Shown one piece after another: positions 1 through 5,677 of a stretch of DNA of 5,677 bases. Under the pieces are notes generated by a model that ran no database searches, was not told the origin of the DNA, and saw only the letters and a program-made list of their open reading frames with translations. Within the stretch, counting starts at the first letter, position 1. Every line of letters begins with the position of its first letter. This stretch comes from Acholeplasmatales bacterium (GTDB lineage: Bacteria > Bacillota_I > Bacilli_A > Acholeplasmatales > Anaeroplasmataceae): assembly GCA_900770055.1 (NCBI GenBank), contig CAAGJD010000091.1, positions 1 through 5,677 of the forward strand. Reading direction: 5' to 3'. Position numbers and translations under genes: made by a program.

Positions 1-2409
1 TGAACCATATGATATACTTTCAATATTTAATTCATATGGTGGAGCTACATCTATAACATGTGAAATATATGTGTTACCAACTAATTCAATATTCAAATCA
101 TTAATATCAAAAAGCATTTCATTATTTATACCAAGTTCAATTTTGATTGTGCTAATACACTTTGAACCATCATAACTAGCCATAGCATATTCATCTAAAG
201 TTACATTTTCACTTGTACCATCAGTATAAGTAACTAATACATTAGAATTATATGAACTAAAGAAGCCAGAAATTGTAAATTGATTAGTATCACTATCAAC
301 TATTGCTCTTAATTCAGATGTGTTAATTTCACTAGATAAACCACCAGATGGTAATTCACCTTCAAGATAATAGCTTATACCATTGTAATCATAATAGAAT
401 GAATATTGAAGATTATAGAAAGTAGATGGATCTAAATTCTTAATCACTGCAATCGGATCTTTTGAAGTAATTGATAAATTATCATTTAATTTAATTCTAT
501 ACCAAATAGAATCCACATTACTTTCAAGATATACAGGTATATATGCATTATAAGTTGAATCATCATTGAATGTTATCATTGCATCTCCCGGATTAGGGAA
601 ATTCTTTGTATAAGTAGGAATTGTAGTAATTTCTTCAAATACTGCCTCATAAGACATACCAGGCATTGCTTCACCATTATATGTAGCATAAACATTAATT
701 TTACTACCTGGACTTAATAAAGAACCATCATAAATGTAATAACCATCTTCTAAATATGTCAAATTAGCTGACTCTTCAACTAATGAGCCATCAAAACTAA
801 CAAAAATTTGACTATCTATTGGTAGATATTTATCTACCTTAATTGCAAGAAGCTTTTGATTATCATAGTTTCCATATTCTATTTTAGCTACATTTAATTT
901 TGTAGCTAATGAAACCTCTTTAACAAATGAAAGAGTAAAATAATCATATACTGCAAATATATTTAAAGTAACATCGCCACACATATCAATTTCAAATGAA
1001 TTATCTAAAGCAGTATATTCTTTCTCCTCATTATAATTATTTGTTGCTACACAATAAACGCTATTTGGTATATTTTGACCAATAATATCATAATTAATGA
1101 TTGATAAGAATTTTTCTTCATCAAATTCAGAGCTTAAAATAGTCAAATCAACATCGATAAAATCTTTAAGCTCATATTCATAAACAATTTCTTCATTATT
1201 ATAAATAATAGTTAATTTTAATTTTGTATTTTCATAATCAATAAATAAATCATTTATTACAAGATTATTTGCTTCAAAATAATATGTATTATTAAATTCA
1301 TTTGATATAATATCTAATTTATATGTAGCAAAATTATTATAACCACTAAGACTTAAATCAAGACTATAGCCATCTTCTATAGTACCTTCTAATTTGACAT
1401 TATTGATTTCATAATCTACAACAGGTGGAACCAAATCAGAAGGTGCAGTTAATGTAATAACATCACTACCAATAGATATTAATTCATCATATAATACACA
1501 ATAATAATCAAATGTGTATTCGCCTTCACTAATATCAGTTAGTTCACCTTCAAAATGATAATCATCATTAATAACCTCATCACTAAAAATGATATCTTCA
1601 TTGTAGCTAATAGTGTAATAATAATCACTACCTTGCTTATAATAATCAGAAATAAAAATATCATAGCTTAAATCAAGGGAATAAGTTTCATAATTAGGTA
1701 TAGCATTATATGTTAAAATTGCTTCAGGATTGTCAGGCTTTTTTGTATAAAAGCTTTCTTTATAATAAGTTCTATAACCACCTAAATCCTTATTATCTGA
1801 TATAAGTGAAATACTATATTCACAATAAGGCTTTAAGCCAGAAACTAACTTCTCATTTTTGCCTTCACTAACTTCAAAAATAAAGCTACCATAAGCATTT
1901 TCAATCAAAAGACTATAATTAATCTCTTCTTCTAAATCACTAACTACGACATCGTAATATACATAATCAGCACCAGTATTAATACTAATAATTTGCATAG
2001 TTGGAGTTGGTGCTAAAAAGTTTGAGCATATTACAACAGCACCGACAACACCAACCGCAGCACCACCGACAGTACTAACAGCTGTAACTGTTGAGGCTGT
2101 AGTACTTGCAGTAATACTACTTCCTGTTGCCGTTGTTGAGGTAGTAGTTATTTTTGATACTTCAGCACCTGTTGAATCTATTTGAGTTTGAGAGTCAAAT
2201 GAATTATTTGAATTATTGTTAAAATTATCTTTAAAATCATTATTTAAAGCATTAGTTTCATTATTAACTGGATTATTAGATTGCTCTTCAAAATTATTTT
2301 TAAATTCAAATGTATCAAAAATCTCTTTGGAGCCAGAATAGTTTTCTGCTTCAAATTTCTTATATTCATCTATTTGCTTAAATTCATCAATGTCAAAGCG
2401 TTCAGGCAT
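1..2409 (-). CDS. Large single-pass membrane surface protein with FN3/Ig-like repeats (partial, 3' end outside window)
   Basis: An uninterrupted reading frame of 803 codons starts at an ATG (2409-2407) preceded by AAGGAGG (2419-2425) nine bases away, and it is still open at the left edge, so the C-terminus is missing. Residues 1-43 are charged and rich in Asp, Glu, Phe and Lys. Residues 44-75 are Asn-rich. Residues 84-110 are a Ser/Thr/Ala linker. About 108-132 is one hydrophobic Gly/Ala/Val membrane segment ending near VVICSNFLA. From about 138 onward the chain is Tyr/Asn/Asp/Glu-rich with alternating beta-strand patterns, and FN3-like F-strand motifs are visible at 189-198 (L-K-P-x-x-x-Y) and 656-665 (NLDPSTFY). 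Adjacent modules look like about 138-223, 224-323, 324-423 and 603-690. There is no N-terminal signal peptide and no true lipobox, so the membrane helix probably acts as an internal signal anchor, with residues 1-105 in the cytoplasm and the repeats outside. An adhesion or surface-binding role is inferred from architecture only. I do not recognise a named family for the full protein. Confidence 0.85.
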   Translation of the reverse strand, partial: MPERFDIDEFKQIDEYKKFEAENYSGSKEIFDTFEFKNNFEEQSNNPVNNETNALNNDFKDNFNNNSNNSFDSQTQIDSTGAEVSKITTTSTTATGSSITASTTASTVTAVSTVGGAAVGVVGAVVICSNFLAPTPTMQIISINTGADYVYYDVVVSDLEEEINYSLLIENAYGSFIFEVSEGKNEKLVSGLKPYCEYSISLISDNKDLGGYRTYYKESFYTKKPDNPEAILTYNAIPNYETYSLDLSYDIFISDYYKQGSDYYYTISYNEDIIFSDEVINDDYHFEGELTDISEGEYTFDYYCVLYDELISIGSDVITLTAPSDLVPPVVDYEINNVKLEGTIEDGYSLDLSLSGYNNFATYKLDIISNEFNNTYYFEANNLVINDLFIDYENTKLKLTIIYNNEEIVYEYELKDFIDVDLTILSSEFDEEKFLSIINYDIIGQNIPNSVYCVATNNYNEEKEYTALDNSFEIDMCGDVTLNIFAVYDYFTLSFVKEVSLATKLNVAKIEYGNYDNQKLLAIKVDKYLPIDSQIFVSFDGSLVEESANLTYLEDGYYIYDGSLLSPGSKINVYATYNGEAMPGMSYEAVFEEITTIPTYTKNFPNPGDAMITFNDDSTYNAYIPVYLESNVDSIWYRIKLNDNLSITSKDPIAVIKNLDPSTFYNLQYSFYYDYNGISYYLEGELPSGGLSSEINTSELRAIVDSDTNQFTISGFFSSYNSNVLVTYTDGTSENVTLDEYAMASYDGSKCISTIKIELGINNEMLFDINDLNIELVGNTYISHVIDVAPPYELNIESISYGS

Positions 2410-2418
2410 AACTATTCC

Positions 2419-2425
2419 CCTCCTT
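2419..2425 (-). promoter_or_regulatory. Strong ribosome binding site of the surface-protein gene
   Basis: On the minus strand AAGGAGG, within GAAGGAGGGG, lies nine bases upstream of the ATG at 2409. It fixes the start codon of a gene whose far end is not visible. Confidence 0.8.
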
Positions 2426-2438
2426 CTAGTTTTTTTCT

Positions 2439-2444
2439 ATTATA
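2439..2444 (-). promoter_or_regulatory. Probable -10 box of the surface-protein gene
   Basis: A perfect TATAAT on the minus strand would place the transcription start near 2432, giving a leader of roughly 23 bases that contains the RBS. The best -35 at a 17-base spacer is only TTTAAT (2462-2467), a poor match. A better -35-like TTGACT sits at 2483-2488, but it is 38 bases from this -10. At a 17-base spacer it would instead pair with the weak TAATTT at 2460-2465. The gene probably has its own promoter here, but which -35 is used is unclear. Confidence 0.45.
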
Positions 2445-2518
2445 AATCAAAAAAATCTAAAATTAAACATTTTTTTTACAAAAGTCAAATACTTATAAAC
2501 TAAATCACTTCATTAAAT

Positions 2519-2536
2519 TGTCGAAAGCTGTCGACA
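2519..2536 (-). terminator. Small hairpin after nnr, possible weak terminator
   Basis: TGTCGA (2519-2524) and TCGACA (2531-2536) are perfect 6-base inverted arms around a 6-base loop, 14 bases beyond the nnr stop codon. This is a GC-richer island in a very AT-rich gap, at the place where the operon should end. On the transcribed strand it is followed by ATTTAATG, not by a clean U-run, so intrinsic termination would be weak. Some read-through into the surface gene is possible. Confidence 0.35.
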
Positions 2537-2550
2537 TATTATGAAATTAT

Positions 2551-4050
2551 TTAATTTTTGCCAATTATTAATTTATTTTGTATCTTTTTAATAGCATACT
2601 TTATCATTTTACATGTATCAGATGCCGTCATTGCAATATCAGAATATTCCTCCATTGCAAGCTCACCAGCATACCCATTTAAATATGCTGCAAGCGCTGT
2701 GGCTAAAAAAGCATCATCTATATAACCTAGCATTCCTACAATAATGCCTGTAAGAACATCACCTGAGCCTGCTGTTGCCATTCCACTACATCCCTTATTG
2801 ACAAAATAAATATTATCTTTAAAAGAAATTATTGTAGTAGGACCTTTTATTAATAATATAGCATTATATTTATTAGTAAATTCCTTCGCTACCTCGATTA
2901 AATTTTCAGTTATATAATTAATATCATAGCCTGTAAGTCTTGATAATTCCTTTAGATGTGGTGTTAAAATAATATTAGCATTTGATTTATTAATAATTTC
3001 TAAATCCATTTTCGCAAGTGTATTTAAGCCATCAGCATCAATAACAAGCTTACCATTATAATGAAGCAATAAATATTCTAATATCTTATAATATTCATCA
3101 CTTTTTGACCAACCTATACCTACTCCTATTGCTTTTAACCCTTTAATAGCATCAGTAAGCTTATTTTCATCATATAGCATCGTATCGCTATTTGATGGCA
3201 TTTTAAAAATAGTAGCCTCTACTATATTTTTAAATATTAATTCATATATACATTCTGGGACAATTACTCTTGCAACTCCACATCCTGAATATAATGCACT
3301 TTGTGCCATGCTTGCAAGCCTTACGGCTCCTGGATAGCTACTAGAGCCTCCCATTATTCCTACATAGCCATAGCTTCCTTTATTTGAAAAATTAGGACGA
3401 GATTTAAAAATATCTTTAAAATCGTCCTCTTCTATTAACTTATACACCTTATTAATAGCCTTGATTCCTATATCAACATTAATAATTTCTTTTACATAAT
3501 CTTTAGCCATATTTAATAATAAACCTGGCTTTATATAGCCAATAGATATTGTTAAATCACTTTTAACTGCATTTATAGCTAAACCATTATCGCCATTTAA
3601 GCCAGAATTAATATCTATTGAAACTATATATTTATTTTTATTAATAATATTAATTGCAGCATTATATTTTTCATTTAATGGACCCTTAAATCCAGTACCT
3701 AATAAAGCATCTACTGCAATATCATAATTAATATCATCTTCACTAATGTTTTTAATATTAATATTATTTTTTAAACATAAATCATAATAATATTTACCAT
3801 CTTCACTAAATTTATTTGCAACTAAAATGATATCACATGGTATTTTATTTTCATTAAGTATTAATGCTAATAGATAGCCATCTCCTGCATTATTACCACT
3901 ACCGCAAAATATTCCAATTTTGCCGATCCAAGAAATATTTTTAAAAACTGCTAATGCAGCACGATACATTAATTCTTTTGATGGTATACCACTATTAATG
4001 GTATAGTTATCACTTAAACGCATATTATCAACAGTAATAATATCTTTCAT
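2551..4050 (-). CDS. nnr: Bifunctional NAD(P)H-hydrate epimerase / ADP-dependent NAD(P)H-hydrate dehydratase
   Basis: A cytosolic metabolite-repair enzyme of 499 residues, the usual length for the fused form. Residues 1 to about 205 are the YjeF_N epimerase domain, which interconverts R- and S-NAD(P)HX. It shows GNNAGDGY (52-59, family usually NNGGDG), VDALLGTG (113-120), SIDINSGLNGDNG (144-156) and the K-P-G stretch at 174-176. About 215-499 is the ribokinase-like YjeF_C dehydratase (CARKD) domain, which restores NAD(P)H using ADP in bacteria. It shows NKGSYGYVGIMGGSSSYPGA (223-242), DADGLN (338-343), TPHLKEL (363-369), IKGPTTI (401-407) and GCSGMATAGSGDVLTGI (420-436), where Asp431 is the expected catalytic acid. 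Small departures are LMYRAA near 27-32, where LMERAG-type sequences are common, and Asn for His in the H-K-G motif. All core motifs are present, so it should be active. It is last in a three-gene operon, with its own RBS AAGGAG (4056-4061) five bases before the ATG. Confidence 0.96.
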   Translation of the reverse strand: MKDIITVDNMRLSDNYTINSGIPSKELMYRAALAVFKNISWIGKIGIFCGSGNNAGDGYLLALILNENKIPCDIILVANKFSEDGKYYYDLCLKNNINIKNISEDDINYDIAVDALLGTGFKGPLNEKYNAAINIINKNKYIVSIDINSGLNGDNGLAINAVKSDLTISIGYIKPGLLLNMAKDYVKEIINVDIGIKAINKVYKLIEEDDFKDIFKSRPNFSNKGSYGYVGIMGGSSSYPGAVRLASMAQSALYSGCGVARVIVPECIYELIFKNIVEATIFKMPSNSDTMLYDENKLTDAIKGLKAIGVGIGWSKSDEYYKILEYLLLHYNGKLVIDADGLNTLAKMDLEIINKSNANIILTPHLKELSRLTGYDINYITENLIEVAKEFTNKYNAILLIKGPTTIISFKDNIYFVNKGCSGMATAGSGDVLTGIIVGMLGYIDDAFLATALAAYLNGYAGELAMEEYSDIAMTASDTCKMIKYAIKKIQNKLIIGKN

Positions 4051-4075
4051 AGTTACTCCTTTTAAAAGAATAGAA

Positions 4076-4870
4076 CTATTTCTTTTTATTTCTTATTCTT
4101 TCAATTTTATCTTTTTGTTCTAAAATAAATGATTTCAAATGCTCTTTAATAGATACATTTGATTTAAATGGTGATAAAAATTTATATTCCTTAGCATCAA
4201 TCTTTTCTTTTATATGAAGCTTAAACTTTTCAATTTTTAAAATTATGCCATTTTCTTTAGCAAATGCTTTAATCTTATTTAAGATATTTAATGAATTAAT
4301 TAAATCTATAATAAATATTCCATAAAAAATACCCATTAAAAAAACTGCGATCATTATCCAATCTAAAGTAATAAAGCTTATTATAAGATTAACAATTGGA
4401 TTAAAAAGTAATAAATAAAATATCGCACCTAATATTGTCCAATAAATTGAAAATTTAAGGCAAATTATACCTTGAAAATTAAATTTACAATCTGAATAAT
4501 CCCAAAGCCTAATATTCATTTTCTTAATAAAAATTAAACCAGCAATTAATTCAATTATTGTCATTAATATACCTATACCAATAATAATCACTAGATGAAA
4601 AATGATTTTACTAAAAAATACATTTTCAAATATTGTCATTATAAAAATGAATGCTGTAAGTAAAACTACTCCTATTCCATATATTGGTAAATATGGGCCT
4701 CTTAAGAATCCTGGATTAACCCACTTCTTTTGAGAACAAAACCTTCTATAAAATAGTTCTAATATCCATCCTAAAAAAGAAAATACCATAAAAACAAAAG
4801 CTATTACAATAAAAATAAATTGAATTTTTCCCGAAATATCAAGGTTTACAAATTTTTCGATTATATCCAT
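4076..4870 (-). CDS. CmpB-type multi-pass membrane protein (PF06541, putative ABC-transporter type IV)
   Basis: A 264-residue integral membrane protein with about five hydrophobic segments, near 18-40, 62-81, 87-115, 139-164 and 167-192. The family signature is clear in two places. The first is the stretch G-W-I-L-E (34-38) with VNPGFLRGPYLPIYGIG (51-67). The second is E-L-I-A-G (107-111), LWDYSDCKFNFQGIICLKFS (122-141) and the following W144, which match the family pattern WDYS...N..G.ICL..S..W. The tail from about 195 is Lys-rich and probably cytoplasmic. PF06541 is labelled a putative transporter, but the function is not established and no ATPase partner lies nearby. The RBS GAGGT (4876-4880) lies five bases before the ATG. 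The gene sits 18 bases after the small membrane gene and 25 bases before nnr, so co-transcription is likely. Confidence 0.88.
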   Translation of the reverse strand: MDIIEKFVNLDISGKIQFIFIVIAFVFMVFSFLGWILELFYRRFCSQKKWVNPGFLRGPYLPIYGIGVVLLTAFIFIMTIFENVFFSKIIFHLVIIIGIGILMTIIELIAGLIFIKKMNIRLWDYSDCKFNFQGIICLKFSIYWTILGAIFYLLLFNPIVNLIISFITLDWIMIAVFLMGIFYGIFIIDLINSLNILNKIKAFAKENGIILKIEKFKLHIKEKIDAKEYKFLSPFKSNVSIKEHLKSFILEQKDKIERIRNKKK

Positions 4871-4888
4871 ATACTACCTCAAGGCAAA

Positions 4889-5239
4889 TTACATTTTTGA
4901 TAATACTATACCAAAAGCTAAAAAAATTACAAAGCAAATAATCGGTAATAAAGTTACAAAAATATATGGTTTTTTATAAATAGATTTTTTGATCATTGAT
5001 ATTATTAATAAAATACCAGATAATATTAGTAACGCACCATCATAAAATAAATTAATTATAATTAATGCTACTAGCTGAATACCATAAGCCATAACATAGC
5101 CTGATTCATTTTCATTAGCTATATCTTTAATTTTAACATTAATACATGATACTATTGAATAGACTAAAAATCCAATTAATAAAATTGAAATTACAAAAAT
5201 AAATACCTTTAATGTAATATCTAATATTGATTTTTTCAT
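4889..5239 (-). CDS. Small hydrophobic membrane protein, probably four helices, unknown function
   Basis: A 116-residue, strongly hydrophobic protein that I cannot assign to a family. Predicted helices are about 8-31, 49-66, 67-84 and 92-113. The middle pair is a continuous 35-residue hydrophobic run broken only near Asp67-Gly68, so it could be a tight hairpin or one long kinked helix. Lys-rich ends and loops (K2, K3, the KK at 84-85 and at 89-90) suggest that the N-terminus and the loop after helix 3 face the cytoplasm. The loop at 32-48 is polar and carries Cys32. The start is well supported by AGGAGGT (5244-5250) four bases before the ATG. It is the first gene of the operon, directly behind the strong promoter at 5287-5315, and the next gene encodes a CmpB-type membrane protein, so a joint role at the membrane is possible but unproven. 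Confidence 0.8.
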   Translation of the reverse strand: MKKSILDITLKVFIFVISILLIGFLVYSIVSCINVKIKDIANENESGYVMAYGIQLVALIIINLFYDGALLILSGILLIISMIKKSIYKKPYIFVTLLPIICFVIFLAFGIVLSKM

Positions 5240-5286
5240 AAGTACCTCCTGAAAAATATGTAATAAGATCTTGTTTTTATAAAATA

Positions 5287-5315
5287 ATTATACCACGAAA
5301 AAAGTTCTATATCAA
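5287..5315 (-). promoter_or_regulatory. Strong sigma-A-type promoter of the membrane protein-CmpB-nnr operon
   Basis: On the minus strand TTGATA (5310-5315, five of six matches to TTGACA) is followed by a spacer of exactly 17 bases and a perfect TATAAT (5287-5292). The spacer ends in TGG, giving the extended -10 form TGnTATAAT. Transcription should start near 5280, leaving a leader of about 40 bases before the first ATG. The -35 hexamer lies inside the left arm of the palindrome at 5307-5326. Confidence 0.85.
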
Positions 5316-5326
5316 TTTTGATATAG
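5307..5326. promoter_or_regulatory. 9+2+9 palindrome between divergent genes, candidate operator
   Basis: CTATATCAA (5307-5315), TT, TTGATATAG (5318-5326) is a perfect inverted repeat with a two-base centre. It overlaps the -35 box of the leftward operon promoter and contains a second TTGATA on the plus strand. A dimeric repressor or activator bound here could act on both directions. The symmetry could also arise from two abutting -35 boxes. No regulator gene is visible in the window. Confidence 0.5.
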
Positions 5327-5347
5327 GCGTATGAAAATCATTTTAAT
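5318..5347 (+). promoter_or_regulatory. Candidate distal promoter of the DUF1810 gene
   Basis: TTGATA (5318-5323), an 18-base spacer and TTTAAT (5342-5347, five of six matches to TATAAT) would start transcription near 5354 and give a leader of about 70 bases. It is back-to-back with the leftward promoter. The region is so AT-rich that a partial match of this kind carries limited weight. Confidence 0.35.
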
Positions 5348-5370
5348 TAAATGTTTAATATTTATTCAAA

Positions 5371-5400
5371 TTCATAAAGAAATTATATGATTATTATGAT
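5371..5400 (+). promoter_or_regulatory. Candidate proximal promoter of the DUF1810 gene
   Basis: TTCATA (5371-5376, four of six matches to TTGACA), an 18-base spacer and TATGAT (5395-5400, five of six) predict a start near 5407 and a short leader of about 16 bases that just contains the RBS. This competes with the more distal candidate, and either or both could be used. Confidence 0.4.
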
Positions 5401-5411
5401 ATTATATAAAT

Positions 5412-5418
5412 AGGTGAT
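5412..5418 (+). promoter_or_regulatory. Ribosome binding site of the DUF1810 gene
   Basis: AGGTGAT matches the 3' half of the extended Shine-Dalgarno sequence AAGGAGGTGATC and ends four bases before the ATG at 5423. It supports this start over any in-frame alternative. Confidence 0.65.
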
Positions 5419-5422
5419 ATAA

Positions 5423-5677
5423 ATGGATAAATATGAATTAAGTAGATTTATTGAGGCTCAGGATAAGTGTTATCTTAATGTAGTTGCTGAATTGAAAAAA
5501 GGGAAGAAAAGAACGCATTGGATGTGGTATATATTCCCGCAAATTATTGGCTTAGGTAGTAGCGATTATGCCAAATACTATGCTTTTAAAAGCATTGATG
5601 AGGCTAGGGACTATTTAAGAAATGAAACATTAAAAAATAGATTATTTGAGCTTATTCAAATCTTATTAGATTTAGAA
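5423..5677 (+). CDS. DUF1810 family protein (partial, 3' end outside window)
   Basis: The first 85 codons are visible and the frame is open to the right edge. The sequence shows the recognisable start of the DUF1810 family (PF08837): L6-x-R8-F9-x-x-A12-Q13, then the Lys-rich stretch 25-30, the highly conserved HWMWYIFPQIIGLGSSDYAK (32-51), and the helix D59-E60-A61-R62-x-Y64-L65. The family is small (about 140-150 residues), so somewhat over half of the protein is present. It is soluble, with no signal peptide or membrane segment. The biochemical function is not established as far as I know, and none is proposed. It is divergent from the nnr operon and shares the 183-bp intergenic region with it. 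Confidence 0.92.
   Translation, partial: MDKYELSRFIEAQDKCYLNVVAELKKGKKRTHWMWYIFPQIIGLGSSDYAKYYAFKSIDEARDYLRNETLKNRLFELIQILLDLE

Noticed and set aside
2024..2037. VVIC at residues 125-128 of the surface protein as a lipoprotein lipobox
   Set aside because: The residue before Cys is Ile, not Gly/Ala/Ser, and the site is more than 120 residues from the N-terminus, so a signal peptidase II site is very unlikely.
5342..5351. TTTAATTAAA palindrome in the divergent region
   Set aside because: A ten-base A/T-only palindrome is expected by chance in DNA this AT-rich, and the flanking bases do not extend the symmetry.
5331..5390. Plus-strand 19-codon reading frame starting ATG at 5331 (MKIILIKCLIFIQIHKEII), possible leader peptide before the DUF1810 gene
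   Set aside because: No Shine-Dalgarno sequence precedes it, it overlaps promoter candidates, and short AT-rich frames of this composition are expected by chance.
1..5677. Mycoplasma genetic code (TGA as tryptophan)
   Set aside because: Trp codons in nnr, the CmpB-type gene and the DUF1810 gene are TGG and no reading frame needs TGA to be read through, so code 11 fits.
1..5677. CRISPR array, tRNA/rRNA, insertion sequence or prophage signals
   Set aside because: No regularly spaced direct repeats, cloverleaf-like segments, transposase or integrase motifs, or terminal inverted repeats were seen on either strand.

Overview
The window is very AT-rich (by eye under about 30% GC). It carries four complete or near-complete minus-strand genes and the start of one plus-strand gene. 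Low GC, strong AAGGAGG-type ribosome binding sites, TTGACA/TATAAT-like promoters and the protein families all point to a low-GC Firmicute or Mollicutes-like bacterium, such as an uncultured gut Bacilli/Erysipelotrichia/RF39-type lineage. That placement is inference. Tryptophan is written TGG and no TGA needs to be read through, so the standard bacterial code fits and the Mycoplasma code is not needed.

Layout from left to right: (1) 1-2409, minus strand, the first 803 codons of a large single-pass membrane protein whose outer part is a chain of fibronectin-III/Ig-like beta-sandwich modules; its 3' end lies off the left edge. (2) 2410-2550, a 141-bp intergenic region with a small hairpin after the upstream operon, three A/T homopolymer tracts and the promoter and RBS of the surface gene. 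(3) 5239 down to 2551, a tight three-gene minus-strand operon with 18- and 25-bp gaps: a small four-helix membrane protein of unknown function, a CmpB-type (PF06541) membrane protein, and nnr, the bifunctional NAD(P)H-hydrate repair enzyme. (4) 5240-5422, a 183-bp divergent promoter region. It holds a near-consensus promoter for the operon and a 9+2+9 palindrome whose two arms each contain a TTGATA -35-like hexamer, one for each direction. (5) 5423-5677, plus strand, the first 85 codons of a DUF1810-family gene that runs off the right edge.

The genes do not form an obvious pathway. nnr is a housekeeping metabolite-repair enzyme, co-transcribed with two membrane proteins of unknown role. The surface protein has its own RBS and probably its own promoter. 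I see no mobile element, CRISPR array, tRNA or rRNA, and no convincing new multi-gene system. The items most worth a second look are the symmetrical divergent promoter/operator and the modular surface protein.
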